DNA of 64,000 nucleotides, taken from Macrostomum hystrix. Its lineage: Eukaryota > Platyhelminthes > Macrostomidae. The first letter of the stretch is position 1. Each line of letters starts with the position of its first letter. The translations under genes and the position numbers were made by a program. Under the pieces are notes generated by a model that saw only the letters and a program-made list of their open reading frames with translations, searched no databases and had not been told where the DNA came from. The stretch is taken from NCBI GenBank assembly GCA_950097015.1, contig CATNEN010000014.1, positions 930,001 through 994,000 of the forward strand, written 5' to 3'. Shown here piece after piece: positions 9,703-20,964 of this stretch.

Positions 9703-12700
9703 ATGAGTCTCGAGCAAGCAGCGGGTGGCCAACAGATGGAGCTGCGACTCCACTTTCGCATTCAGGGATTGCAACATGACGAAGATGTCGGAAATGTAAT
9801 CGTCTCGTTGGCAGGTAAAAATTACCAGCTGCATGAGAGATTTATTCGCCAGAAAGCAGGATCGGGTAGATCGAGTAGATCGGGTAGATTACCCTATAAA
9901 GTTTTTGCCACTGGCAAATTTGAAGTCAATGATTTCGCTACTGACCTTGAATTGGTGGAGGATGCCAAGTCTGAAAAGTCAGAAACACTTGAAAAGCTGA
10001 AAACTATCTCTGAGGCCAGAGTGTCCAAAGAGGCACAGCTAGAGGATGAGTCCGACTTTCCCTGCATACAAGCAGAACTGACATCGGGTGGAGAGTTTCA
10101 GCTTCTTCCTGATAAGCAGCCACTGGAGTTCAGTCTGACCTTACGCGACGCCCACCTGCACTTCTCAAAGGAGTTTGTGGCAGAACTGCTCAAAATGAAG
10201 CACATTGTGGACAACATTGTCGAGTATCTTGTGTTGCTGCGCGTGGGAGAGACGGAAGTGTTCGTGTCAGCGCATCCAGTAACGCCTGTGAAGCTGGAGT
10301 TCCGAGCTGTCGCTCCCTCCGGAGTTGCGGCAAACGTGCTCGGAAACTGCGAGGAGCTGCGGGAGCGGACAGAGGAGAACAGAATGGTTGGTGACAGCGG
10401 CAGCGGTGCGCAGCTGAAAGCGGGGATCTACTTAAGGCTCGCACATCTGTTTGTATCGATCAGCTCGTCCAAAGGTGACCCTAAAGTAGATCCTAAAGGT
10501 GAACATGCGAGAATGTCAGGAAAATTTCGCACGCCCGATGGAGACCTCCTTAAAGTCCAGTTGAAGGTAAGAGACGCGGTAAACGAGCTCTGCTTTGACA
10601 GGCCGATTCAAACAGTACCACTTTCCTGCGAATCTCTTGAGCTGCAGATGCAGGAGATTGACGGATTCATAGTGGACTTCGAATATATAGGAACCAATGT
10701 GCGTGAAATCCTGAACTGGAAAGTTAAGTTCTTTGTAGACGACCTTGATGGCATATGTGCCGACATAACTGAAATCAGGCTGGAGGGTCTACCTGGAAGC
10801 AAATTTCTGCATAGTTGGAAAATATCTGATTCGGGATGGCAAACTGACGGAGAAATTGTGCTGTCTGCCAGTGCTGAGTACTGTGGCGACGAATGGCTGC
10901 TCAGGACCCTGGATGGTGAGGACTTTGATTTTGATTTGATTTTGAAGATGAAAGGGCAAGAGAGCAAGCTAAACGTACGTCTGTATCCTCGAATGAGCGC
11001 AGTCTGGCTGGACACTGCCTTCGAGGCTCGAGTGACTCTTTGGAAGAGCAGAGCTCGAGAATCTAAGTCATCTCTGCCGTCGGTGCCAGAAATCTGTTTC
11101 AGTTGTGACCTGCGTCGTCAGTGCGACTGTCCCTTCCTAACTCATCGGCGTGACTCGGTGCTGAGGCAGTTGGAAGAAGGTGTTATTAAAAAAAAACTGC
11201 AGGTGAATGGAAAGCCAATTGAGTTTCAAGCCGTCAAGGACACGTACGCCCAGCTGCTTGTGCCGCTCATCACAAAGGACGGCAGGTACGACGGCAGAAC
11301 AAAGGAGACCTCAGGAAATCCTTCAAAGTGGCACGACATCTGGGGAGTCGCCGAAGAAGAAGACAAAGTCGGCGACCCCAATCGGACCGGAGAGTCCGCC
11401 ATCGAGTGCATGCACAGAGTCGTTGAGCAGACTGAGCTCAACTGCAACGAGGCGAGGAAAGCCGTCTTTGACAGGTTGCAAAAACAGTACGAAGATCGGG
11501 AAAAGAAAGTCCGCACTCATCTTGGAAATGTCAAGGACTTGGAGTCGGTGACAGACGAGCAGCTACCGTCAGCAGAGCAGGATCTGAAGTTGCTCCTGCA
11601 GCACTCGGCTGCAATCGTTCGCGGTCGAATGGAGGCAGCTCTGGTGCTGGCTGAAGGAAGTGCAGAAAGTCACATGCAGGACTCCACTGCCAGGTTTGTG
11701 TTCCTCATGCGAGTGTGGTGCAGATTCAGGGAGCAGCATCGTGCTGGAGATGTGAAGAAAGTGTTCCGTGAGTCAATCTCAGAACCACAGCCGACATCGA
11801 GCTCTGCTCCAGATTCTTCTATTGACGTCTCCACTGACTTTTTATTCGCATCAGGCGTCTCGCATCGAGACGATATTTTCAGTCGCTTCAGCAGTGCTCT
11901 TAGCAGATTCGGACTTTGTAGGGCTAGCAGACCTGTCGGCTTCGTCGATGTCAAGGACACGTACGCTCAGCTGCTTGTGCCGCTCATCACAAAGTACGGC
12001 AGGTACCATGGCAGAACAAAGGAGACCTCAGGAAATCCTTCAAAGTGGCACGATATCTGGGGAGTCGCTGAAGAAGGAGACAAAGTCGGCGACCCCAATC
12101 GGACCGGAGAGTCCGCGATCCAGTGCGCGCTCAGGCTCAGCAAGCAGATGAACTGGAAGAATGCTCGAAAGGCAGTCTTCGACAGACTGATGAGGAAATA
12201 CGAGGCCCGAGAGGATGCTGTGCTGAAAGATCTCGGCTTCAACGGTAGCGAAATCAAGAACCTCCAAGTGGCAGCATATTGCCAGTTCCTGGAGTCGCTG
12301 GCAGATAGGGCAATGTCAAGTGAAGCAGAACTGCAGCTGCTGCGGCAGGCGGCCGCAATCGTTCGCGGTCGAATGGAGGCAGCTCTGGTGCTGCCTAAAA
12401 GAAGAGCAGAAAGCCACATGCAGGCCGCAACAGCTTGGTTTGTGCTCCTCATGCGAGTGTGGTGCAGATTTAGGGAGCGGTTTAAAGCTGGAGATGAAAA
12501 GTTTCAACTTAAGGAATCGATTAGAGAGGATTCAACATCACTGCAAGCTGCAGCTGATGTGAAAGTCCAAGGCTCCACCCAACTGCTGTCTCACTTTGAT
12601 TCCCCGTTTGTTGTTTCACGAAGAGACTCGGTGCTGAGGCAGTTCGAAGAAGGTGTTATTAAAAAAAAACTGCAGGTGAATGGAAAGCCAATTGAGTTTC

Positions 12701-15700
12701 AAGCCGTCAAGGACACGTACGCTCAGCTGCTTGTGCCGCTCATCAGAAAAGACGGCAGGTACGATGGCAGAACAAAGGAGACCTCAGGAAATCCTTCAAA
12801 GTGGCACGACATCTGGGGAGTCGCTGAAGAAGGAGACAAAGTCGGCGACCCCAATCGGACCGGAGAGTCCGCCATCGAGTGCATGCACAGAGTCGTTGAG
12901 CAGACTGAGCTCAACTGCAACGAGGCGAGGAAAGCCGTCTTTGACAGGTTGCAAAAACAGTACGAAGATCGGAAAAAGAAAGTCTTCACTCATCTTGGAA
13001 ATGTCAAGGACTTGGAGTCGGTGACAGACGAGCAGCTACCGTCAGCAGAGCTGGATCTGAAGTCGCTCCTGCAGCACTCGGCTGCCATCGTGCGCGGTCG
13101 AATGGAGGCAGCTCTGGTGCTGGCTGAAGGAAGTGCAGAAAGTCACATGCAGGCCTCCACTGCCTGGTTTGTGTTCCTCATGCGAGTGTGGTGCAGATTC
13201 AGCGAGCAGCATCGTGCTGGAGATGTGAAGAAAGTGTTCCGTGAGTCAATCTCAGAAACTCGTGACACGTCACTTCTACCCGCTTCTTCGCCGAAGGAAT
13301 TCGCGAAGAAGCTGCAGCTAGTCTTCTGCATCGACGAGAGTGTTCTCGGCGGCACAATTGAAGTAAACTTTGATGGTGATACTTTCACGCAGTCGAAAAT
13401 GAAGACAGTTGAAGGCGTTCGGCTGGAAGGATCAAAGTTTATGAGAAAAGAGGAAGTGTTGACATTCAAAGCGAGGCTAATACCCGACCCTGAGTTCACT
13501 GACTTTCAGTTGCTGCGAATTGAGCATGATGACGCAGAGGTGGACGAGTATAAGATTCGAATATTTATCACGAGTCGACAGCGTTCTAATGATACAAAAA
13601 TACACGTGCACGTTTTATATGCAGTGCCCCATACCGTGTACCCACGAGTCTGTGATTTCTATCTGGATACTCCACGCAGCCAGTGTCATCTCGGTGAGAT
13701 GACTCTCACCGAGACCTCACAACACCCAAGTACATGCCAGTCCTCTTCCTTTACTCTGCTGTTTAGAGTTAAACACTGTGAAGGCATGTCAGCGGTGAGA
13801 GTCACCAACTTGAGTGTCAGTGACCTTCAGCTAGACCTGAATGAGGGTGAGTGGTCGTCACGGACTCATGTTCCAATCGCTTGTTCTGACTCAGGTTCTG
13901 ACTCTGTATTGAACCTGCAGCCGTGTGTTCAGGCAGTCATTGACGGCAGACAATACGACTGCAGCCTCAGTCTGGGAGATGACAAACCAAAAGGAGCAGA
14001 TCTTGTCACTAATGGAGCTGAGCTGATTGCAAATGTGACTCAAATACCAACGGATGCCAATAAAAACGTAAAGGTGTGGAGCATCAGCAAGTGCCCGAAT
14101 GAGCTGGACGACTCAGACCTGCAGGTGCAGGTGCATCTCAGAGTGAAGGGAAAGCTAGAAAACCGATCAGCCAAACTCATTAGCAACGGCACGTCAGTAA
14201 CAGTCGATGAGTCCATGACAGTCGCTGCCCGAGTTCTGCCGGATAACACCGTCAGGGGACTCAAGGATTTGAAAGTTGAGATCGATGGCCAACAACTGCC
14301 AGTCGAGCAGATTTCGCCAGCGGAGACAGTGGCGAAGGCCGTGGTTCTTGTTGACGGTGACAGGGAGAAGCCGACGGCTCGCCTGTACGCAGTGAAGGAT
14401 GTGCCGATGCTGTTCGCGGCAGGCGAAGCTGGCATTCACGTCCTCAGCAACTGTCCTGAGATTGGAGACACAGTTTTGGAGTCTAACGAGCTGGTCAAGG
14501 ATGAAAACTCGGGTCAGTGGGTCAAGTGGCTCCGACTTGAGTTGGCGATGATCAACGGGGAGTTCCGACTTCTTGACGGACAGCCTGTGAAGGTGTGGAG
14601 ACGAAAAAGAGAAAAGAGACTGCATCGCTGGCCCCTGCAGCTGATGTGTCACAACGAAGGACAAGTCGGTTTTTGTGTCACCTTCAATGACGGGGAGCCT
14701 GTCGTCCACAGATCTGTTCGCGCCCTCCTACGAATTCGCGTTGGACACCAGGTGGGCATGACGTCACTCTGGGCTGAGGGTGACGGAGTGCCGGTCACTC
14801 CATTCACGCGTGAATGCGAGCCGTGTGCCATTCACAGCTTGATGAATGCAGAATGCAAGGCTTGTAGCAGCGAGTTCTGGGACGGCCTCGTGGAGCTGCC
14901 TGTGGCGATGCCGATGCCAACAGCGCTGAAAGCATTTGAGCTGAGGCTTCCCGCTGGTGGACAGGTGAAATTCAACCTCCGAGCGGTGAAGAGTGAGAAG
15001 CCAAAGTGCATGCCAGTCCAATATGCGCTGACAGTGCAGCAGCTACAGAGTCCCTTCGTCTTGTTTCACGCCGAAGTTGTTTACAAGAATCCGCCAAAAA
15101 AACGACAATCCAAAGAACTGCGCGCGGTAGGTAAACCAAATTCTGTGTACTCGAAACTAGAAAATGTTTTCTCCAAAAGATTTAAAACTGTATTTCCATT
15201 ACTGGTTCCGCAATTTGATTCGTACGGCGCATATACATCTGTCGAATCTGGCAAGTTTTATATCTGGGCATCGCACACTGATAAAGAAGTCCAAAGAGCG
15301 CTTGAGAAATTACAAGCTTGCCTTGAGAAGGCAAGAAATAATCAAGAAGCAAATAAAATAAAATGTGAGATAGACAAGCTCGAAGGCCTTAATCGATTCA
15401 TTCAGGCTGAGATCGAATTAGAGGGTCAAATAAAAGCGCCTACACACCGGGTTCATGCATATACTGCTAATAGCAGACACATAAGCTGCATACAATACTT
15501 TAACAGAAGAGTTCTGCCCCCATTCGACAATAACCCAGGAGGCGTTTTTAATATTGTCAGGAGACGCTTAAGAGTAATTTATCATCTCCATAGACAGCCG
15601 CTAGTAGAAAGTATTATGCAACAGGCTAATGTTGATGTTAATCTGGAAAATCAAGGCCACGACTATTTTACAACAGTGCGAAAACTGTGCCAGATATTTT

Positions 15701-15978
15701 GTCAAAGGAACGATCAAGCAGGACAGGAGCGCCGTAAAGCTGCGCTGGAGAAACTGCTCAAACATTCGGCCGCCATCGCCCGGGGTCGAGCTGAAGCCCT
15801 CCTCATGCCGCATCCTAATGGAGTGAAACCAGATGACCAACATTGTAAAGCAGCGGTCGCGTGGCTGACGCTGACAGTAAATATTCTGCAGAAACTAAGT
15901 AAGAAAAATGCGGCCGAATCAATGAAGGAAAGCAATTTTCCAGAACCCAACTTCTACCGGTGGCCGAAAAGAAACTGA
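9703..15978 (+). CDS. Very large intronless protein of unknown family with duplicated modules (2,091 aa)
   Basis: Single open frame from ATG 9703 to TGA 15976-15978; the upstream in-frame ATG at 9559 is closed by a stop, so 9703 is the start. No signal peptide or membrane segment is apparent. The first ~480 residues and residues ~1200-1800 look beta-rich (alternating hydrophobic strands such as LKAGIYLRLAHLFVSISSSK). Between them are three modules of about 180 residues: R1 ~511-694, R2 ~750-940 and R3 ~1002-1185. They share KDTYAQLLVPLI, NPSKWHDIWGVAEE, KVGDPNRTGESAI, ARKAVFDRL, HSAAIVRGRMEAALVL and FLMRVWCRF. R1 and R3 with their leaders are almost identical in DNA; R2 has diverged. A fourth degenerate copy (HSAAIARGRAEALLM) forms the C-terminus (~2010-2077) after a charged coiled-coil-like stretch. 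I do not recognise the family. Broken relatives lie at 3265 and 22018. Stability of a 6.3-kb frame implies recent selection. Confidence 0.8.
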   Translation: MSLEQAAGGQQMELRLHFRIQGLQHDEDVGNVIVSLAGKNYQLHERFIRQKAGSGRSSRSGRLPYKVFATGKFEVNDFATDLELVEDAKSEKSETLEKLKTISEARVSKEAQLEDESDFPCIQAELTSGGEFQLLPDKQPLEFSLTLRDAHLHFSKEFVAELLKMKHIVDNIVEYLVLLRVGETEVFVSAHPVTPVKLEFRAVAPSGVAANVLGNCEELRERTEENRMVGDSGSGAQLKAGIYLRLAHLFVSISSSKGDPKVDPKGEHARMSGKFRTPDGDLLKVQLKVRDAVNELCFDRPIQTVPLSCESLELQMQEIDGFIVDFEYIGTNVREILNWKVKFFVDDLDGICADITEIRLEGLPGSKFLHSWKISDSGWQTDGEIVLSASAEYCGDEWLLRTLDGEDFDFDLILKMKGQESKLNVRLYPRMSAVWLDTAFEARVTLWKSRARESKSSLPSVPEICFSCDLRRQCDCPFLTHRRDSVLRQLEEGVIKKKLQVNGKPIEFQAVKDTYAQLLVPLITKDGRYDGRTKETSGNPSKWHDIWGVAEEEDKVGDPNRTGESAIECMHRVVEQTELNCNEARKAVFDRLQKQYEDREKKVRTHLGNVKDLESVTDEQLPSAEQDLKLLLQHSAAIVRGRMEAALVLAEGSAESHMQDSTARFVFLMRVWCRFREQHRAGDVKKVFRESISEPQPTSSSAPDSSIDVSTDFLFASGVSHRDDIFSRFSSALSRFGLCRASRPVGFVDVKDTYAQLLVPLITKYGRYHGRTKETSGNPSKWHDIWGVAEEGDKVGDPNRTGESAIQCALRLSKQMNWKNARKAVFDRLMRKYEAREDAVLKDLGFNGSEIKNLQVAAYCQFLESLADRAMSSEAELQLLRQAAAIVRGRMEAALVLPKRRAESHMQAATAWFVLLMRVWCRFRERFKAGDEKFQLKESIREDSTSLQAAADVKVQGSTQLLSHFDSPFVVSRRDSVLRQFEEGVIKKKLQVNGKPIEFQAVKDTYAQLLVPLIRKDGRYDGRTKETSGNPSKWHDIWGVAEEGDKVGDPNRTGESAIECMHRVVEQTELNCNEARKAVFDRLQKQYEDRKKKVFTHLGNVKDLESVTDEQLPSAELDLKSLLQHSAAIVRGRMEAALVLAEGSAESHMQASTAWFVFLMRVWCRFSEQHRAGDVKKVFRESISETRDTSLLPASSPKEFAKKLQLVFCIDESVLGGTIEVNFDGDTFTQSKMKTVEGVRLEGSKFMRKEEVLTFKARLIPDPEFTDFQLLRIEHDDAEVDEYKIRIFITSRQRSNDTKIHVHVLYAVPHTVYPRVCDFYLDTPRSQCHLGEMTLTETSQHPSTCQSSSFTLLFRVKHCEGMSAVRVTNLSVSDLQLDLNEGEWSSRTHVPIACSDSGSDSVLNLQPCVQAVIDGRQYDCSLSLGDDKPKGADLVTNGAELIANVTQIPTDANKNVKVWSISKCPNELDDSDLQVQVHLRVKGKLENRSAKLISNGTSVTVDESMTVAARVLPDNTVRGLKDLKVEIDGQQLPVEQISPAETVAKAVVLVDGDREKPTARLYAVKDVPMLFAAGEAGIHVLSNCPEIGDTVLESNELVKDENSGQWVKWLRLELAMINGEFRLLDGQPVKVWRRKREKRLHRWPLQLMCHNEGQVGFCVTFNDGEPVVHRSVRALLRIRVGHQVGMTSLWAEGDGVPVTPFTRECEPCAIHSLMNAECKACSSEFWDGLVELPVAMPMPTALKAFELRLPAGGQVKFNLRAVKSEKPKCMPVQYALTVQQLQSPFVLFHAEVVYKNPPKKRQSKELRAVGKPNSVYSKLENVFSKRFKTVFPLLVPQFDSYGAYTSVESGKFYIWASHTDKEVQRALEKLQACLEKARNNQEANKIKCEIDKLEGLNRFIQAEIELEGQIKAPTHRVHAYTANSRHISCIQYFNRRVLPPFDNNPGGVFNIVRRRLRVIYHLHRQPLVESIMQQANVDVNLENQGHDYFTTVRKLCQIFCQRNDQAGQERRKAALEKLLKHSAAIARGRAEALLMPHPNGVKPDDQHCKAAVAWLTLTVNILQKLSKKNAAESMKESNFPEPNFYRWPKRN
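11143..13257 (+). repeat. Internal coding repeats R1-R2-R3 of the large gene
   Basis: R1 with leader 11143-11784 and R3 with leader 12616-13257 are offset by 1,473 bp and nearly identical, including the stretch ATTAAAAAAAAACTGCAGG. R2 (core 11950-12525) lies between them and has a different leader and many substitutions. The pattern fits an old tandem triplication with recent conversion or re-duplication between the outer copies. Confidence 0.9.
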
Positions 15979-16126
15979 CGTATCAAATTGCCTGACTATA
16001 GTAACTTTCTCTGCGCATGCACGATCTAGATCTAGATGCGTGCAGCCTCTCAATGCTAATGAATTGTGCTTAATCGAGTTATCGTGTTATCGATAATAAC
16101 TCGTCTTTTCGTGCTTTACCACCTGT

Positions 16127-18770
16127 GCGTATCTTTTCATTGTTATCCCAATTGCTTTACTCTATCAATATCTAAGCGTATCTTTTCATTGTTATCCCAA
16201 TTGCTTTATTCTATCAATATCTAAGCGTATCTTTTCATTGTTATCCCAATTGCTTTACTCTATCAATATCTAAGCGTATCTTTTCATTGTTATCCCAATG
16301 GCTTTATTCTATCAATATCTAAGCGTATCTTTTCATTGTTATCCCAATGGCTTTACTCTATCAATATCTAAGCGTATCTTTTCATTGTTATCCCAATGGC
16401 TTTATTCTATCAATATCTAAGCGTATCTTTTCATTGTTATCCCAATTGCTTTACTCTATCAATATCTAAGCGTATCTTTTCATTGTTATCCCAATTGCTT
16501 TACTCTATCAATATCTAAGCGTATCTTTTCATTGTTATCCCAATGGCTTTATTCTATCAATATCTAAGCGTATCTTTTCATTGTTATCCCAATGGCTTTA
16601 TTCTATCAATATCTAAGCGTATCTTTCCATTGTTATCCCAATGGCTTTATTCTATCAATATCTAAGCGTATCTTTTCATTGTTATCCCAATGGCTTTATT
16701 CTATCAATATCTAAGCGTATCTTTTCATTGTTATCCCAATTGCTTTACTCTATCAATATCTAAGCGTATCTTTTCATTGTTATCCCAATGGCTTTACTCT
16801 ATCAATATCTAAGCGTATCTTTTCATTGTTATCCCAATGGCTTTATTCTATCAATATCTAAGCGTATCTTTTCATTGTTATCCCAATGGCTTTATTCTAT
16901 CAATATCTAAGCGTATCTTTTCATTGTTATCCCAATGGCTTTATTCTATCAATATCTAAGCGTATCTTTTCATTGTTATCCCAATGGCTTTACTCTATCA
17001 ATATCTAAGCGTATCTTTTCATTGTTATCCCAATGGCTTTATTCTATCAATATCTAAGCGTATCTTTTCATTGTTATCCCAATGGCTTTACTCTATCAAT
17101 ATCTAAGCGTATCTTTTCATTGTTATCCCAATGGCTTTACTCTATCAATATCTAAGCGTATCTTTTCATTGTTATCCCAATGGCTTTATTCTATCAATAT
17201 CTAAGCGTATCTTTTCATTGTTATCCCAATGGCTTTACTCTATCAATATCTAAGCGTATCTTTTCATTGTTATCCCAATGGCTTTATTCTATCAATATCT
17301 AAGCGTATCTTTTCATTGTTATCCCAATGGCTTTACTCTATCAATATCTAAGCGTATCTTTTCATTGTTATCCCAATGGCTTTATTCTATCAATATCTAA
17401 GCGTATCTTTTCATTGTTATCCCAATGGCTTTATTCTATCAATATCTAAGCGTATCTTTTCATTGTTATCCCAATGGCTTTACTCTATCAATATCTAAGC
17501 GTATCTTTTCATTGTTATCCCAATTGCTTTACTCTATCAATATCTAAGCGTATCTTTTCATTGTTATCCCAATGGCTTTACTCTATCAATATCTAAGCGT
17601 ATCTTTTCATTGTTATCCCAATTGCTTTACTCTATCAATATCTAAGCGTATCTTTTCATTGTTATCCCAATGGCTTTATTCTATCAATATCTAAGCGTAT
17701 CTTTCCATTGTTATCCCAATGGCTTTATTCTATCAATATCTAAGCGTATCTTTTCATTGTTATCCCAATGGCTTTACTCTATCAATATCTAAGCGTATCT
17801 TTTCATTGTTATCCCAATGGCTTTATTCTATCAATATCTAAGCGTATCTTTTCATTGTTATCCCAATGGCTTTATTCTATCAATATCTAAGCGTATCTTT
17901 TCATTGTTATCCCAATGGCTTTATTCTATCAATATCTAAGCGTATCTTTTCATTGTTATCCCAATTGCTTTACTCTATCAATATCTAAGCGTATCTTTTC
18001 ATTGTTATCCCAATGGCTTTATTCTATCAATATCTAAGCGTATCTTTTCATTGTTATCCCAATGGCTTTACTCTATCAATATCTAAGCGTATCTTTTCAT
18101 TGTTATCCCAATGGCTTTATTCTATCAATATCTAAGCGTATCTTTTCATTGTTATCCCAATTGCTTTACTCTATCAATATCTAAGCGTATCTTTTCATTG
18201 TTATCCCAATTGCTTTACTCTATCAATATCTAAGCGTATCTTTTCATTGTTATCCCAATGGCTTTATTCTATCAATATCTAAGCGTATCTTTTCATTGTT
18301 ATCCCAATGGCTTTATTCTATCAATATCTAAGCGTATCTTTTCATTGTTATCCCAATGGCTTTACTCTATCAATATCTAAGCGTATCTTTTCATTGTTAT
18401 CCCAATTGCTTTATTCTATCAATATCTAAGCGTATCTTTTCATTGTTATCCCAATTGCTTTATTCTATCAATATCTAAGCGTATCTTTTCATTGTTATCC
18501 CAATTGCTTTATTCTATCAATATCTAAGCGTATCTTTCCATTGTTATCCCAATGGCTTTATTCTATCAATATCTAAGCGTATCTTTTCATTGTTATCCCA
18601 ATGGCTTTATTCTATCAATATCTAAGCGTATCTTTCCATTGTTATCCCAATGGCTTTATTCTATCAATATCTAAGCGTATCTTTCCATTGTTATCCCAAT
18701 GGCTTTATTCTATCAATGTCTAAGCGTATCTTTTCATTGTTATCTCATTATTTATTCTAGCAAATCTGTG
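16127..18770. repeat. 49-bp minisatellite, about 54 copies
   Basis: Each unit starts GCGTATCTTTTCATTGTTAT and ends CTATCAATATCTAA; spacing is exactly 49 bp (16127 to 16176). Copies differ mainly at three sites (CAATTGC/CAATGGC, TTTACTC/TTTATTC, CTTTTC/CTTTCC). The last copies, near 18724-18770, decay. The array starts about 150 bp after the stop of the large gene and ends before the first AATAAA downstream. Confidence 0.95.
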
Positions 18771-18838
18771 CGTATCTTTTCAATGCCGCTATCATTTGAT
18801 CGGTATCTGCTGTCTGTACCTTTAAATTTTACCCTCGG

Positions 18839-18844
18839 AATAAA
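18839..18844 (+). promoter_or_regulatory. First canonical poly(A) signal downstream of the large gene
   Basis: AATAAA at 18839-18844. I see none between the stop codon (15978) and this point, so the 3' UTR could include the whole 49-bp array. A variant signal may be used earlier. Confidence 0.4.
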
Positions 18845-19004
18845 CAAAATTATTTAATTCGGTTACTTTCTCTTTAAAGGTGGTCTTCAGTAGTTACCTT
18901 TAGTAAAACTAGAACTCGCGAGTAAAATTTTGGCACATTACTTACCTTACGCGAGTCAGGTTATTCTGTAAGCACAGCTGAGCGGACAGGTTCGTGCAGC
19001 TGCT

Positions 19005-19040
19005 CCCACAGGTGATCCCACAGGTGATCCCACAGGTGCC
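19005..19040. repeat. 14-bp triplicate
   Basis: CCCACAGGTGAT repeated three times in a row, with a CAGGTG E-box-like core in each. Confidence 0.7.
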
Positions 19041-19088
19041 TACGCGGATGCAATGTGTAAAGCGAGGCCCAACCGGCAGTTTGCCTAC

Positions 19089-19197
19089 TTTAGCCTAGCT
19101 ATTCAAGGGTTTAGCCTAGCTATTCAAGGGTTTAGCCTAGCTATTCAAGGGTTTAGCCTAGCTATTCAAGGGTTTAGCCTAGCTATTCAAGGGTTTA
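19089..19197. repeat. 21-bp tandem repeat, five copies
   Basis: Unit TTTAGCCTAGCTATTCAAGG plus G, perfect copies. Confidence 0.9.
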
Positions 19198-19960
19198 GGT
19201 CTATAAGCTAATTCTGAATCATGGCTGCCTGGAGGTCACTGGTCTCCCTCAGTTAATTCTTTTTTTAGCCTAAAAACAAGTTCATAGTTTTTTATCCGTG
19301 TCAAGAGTAGCAGAATTACTTGGATTATCCCATGGGAAAATAAACTAAACCAATGGAAGTTGACACGTTTAGAAGGAATAGAAGGACGGAAAACGACGTT
19401 TCTTAGAAAATGTTTTGGATGCTGGTTGTCGCCGCAAAATACACAGGACAGGTAAATTTTCAGCGAATGTGCTTGATTGATGGCGGAAGGAAGGCATAGC
19501 ACCAAATAGAACCAGACAAACTGCAGGAAAAGGCCGCGCCCCTTACTAGAACAGTTCCTATTCTGCACATCTCAAATTCTGTCTCGATCACGAGGAATTT
19601 GTCATAGAAAAGCTGTTACTATATCAGCGAGGACTTCATAGACTTATTGTGGGATCCAAACACGCGGGGCAGACTGAGACTGGCAGGTTGTGGGATTTTT
19701 TAACCGCGTCAGTCTGTCATACGGCCACACGAGGTCAGCGGCTCCACCTCTAGCTAGCTCGCACGTGGCGACATTTTCTAGTCTGCCATGTTAACTGAGC
19801 GCTACTGTTAGTAGGCTATCGCTTACAAGTTCTAAGCTAATGAAGTTCTGCTTGTGGTCCTTGGCTATTAAAAGACAAAAAATAAATACAAAGTTTCGGT
19901 TTGTCAGATTCCTAGAATATTTCGCTTGGTCCGTGTACACGCATGAATATCCACGTGAGT

Positions 19961-20450
19961 TAAGCGCCTCTCTAATGACTCAAACGCCTCTGCAATGACT
20001 CAGACGCCTCTCTAATGACTCAAACGCCTCTGCAATGACTCAAACGTCTCTATAGTGACTCAAACGCCTCTGAAATGACTCAGACGCCTCTCTAATGACT
20101 CAGACGCCTCTCTAATGACTCAGACGCCTCTCTAATGACTCAAACGTCTCTATAGTGACTCAAACGCCTCTGAAATGACTCAGACGCCTCTCTAATGACT
20201 CAGACGCCTCTCTAATGACTCAAACGTCTCTGAAATTACTCAAACACAACTCTAATGACTCAAACGTCTCTATAATGACTCAAACGTCTCTATAGTGACT
20301 CAAACGTCTCTGAAATTACTCAAACACAACTCTAATGACTCAAACGTCTCTATAATGACTCAAACGTCTCTATAGTGACTCAAACGCGTCTGCAATGACT
20401 GAAACTCCACTGTAATGACTCAAACGCCTCTCTAATGATTCAGACTCGAA
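19961..20450. repeat. 20-bp minisatellite, about 24 copies
   Basis: Consensus AATGACTCAAACGCCTCTCT, with variants (GAAATTACT, TATAGTGACT, ACACAACTCT) arranged in a duplicated higher-order block. It shares unit length and core with the array at 52398-52585. Confidence 0.9.
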
Positions 20451-20805
20451 CCCCAGTGCTTTACCAGGATATCGAGACAGAGTGTGCTTATATTGAAAAT
20501 TCGTAGAATGATACATTTACATTAGAATTATTACTGGATCACGATTATTAAGTCCTTAGTGCAGTGCATTATGCGTACGCCAGTTTAGTTCACGAGGTAA
20601 AGTTTTTGAATTGGCGCGTTTCTGAAAGACGCTTTATCACATAATAAGGCGATACTAATTAAGTAAAACTGAAATAAAATAAAAAAATCCGGAAACCACG
20701 AACCCGGTGCCAAAACGCGACCCGAAACCCGAACACCCCTAGTCCCTCCCAACATTTTCGCTAGACCTAAAGGTCGCCACTTGGTGTCCTCGCTATTAAT
20801 ATTGG

Positions 20806-20950
20806 TCTACGCAGCTAAGAAACGCGAATTAGACAAAGGGGAATGTTCAGGTGCAAAGAGCATGAGCAGGCTCGCATGCCACAATCGTTTGAACTCCGCC
20901 TGCAGCTCTGGTCAGCGGAGTCGCGTTCCAGACCGCTGCCGGCTGCCGCG
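20806..20950 (+). repeat. Dispersed inverted repeat, copy A
   Basis: About 145 bp (AGCTAAGAAACGCGAATTAG through CTGCAGCTCTGGTCAGCGG) recurs inverted at 22140-22282 with roughly 85-90% identity by eye. Copy A lies directly upstream of the PAN exon. Confidence 0.8.
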
Positions 20951-20964
20951 GCCTGTTGCGGTAG

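Noticed and set aside
11207-13024. Repeated Ser/Lys-rich ORFs within the large gene
   Set aside because: Shadows of the modules in another frame; identical because R1 and R3 DNA is duplicated.
16127-18770. CRISPR-like array
   Set aside because: Units are contiguous with no variable spacers, and the genome is eukaryotic.
20438-20490. tRNA-like gene on the minus strand (TGGTAAAGCAC and GGGTTCGAGTC)
   Set aside because: A- and B-box-like strings are nearly adjacent, leaving no room for an anticodon arm, and the T stem does not pair.
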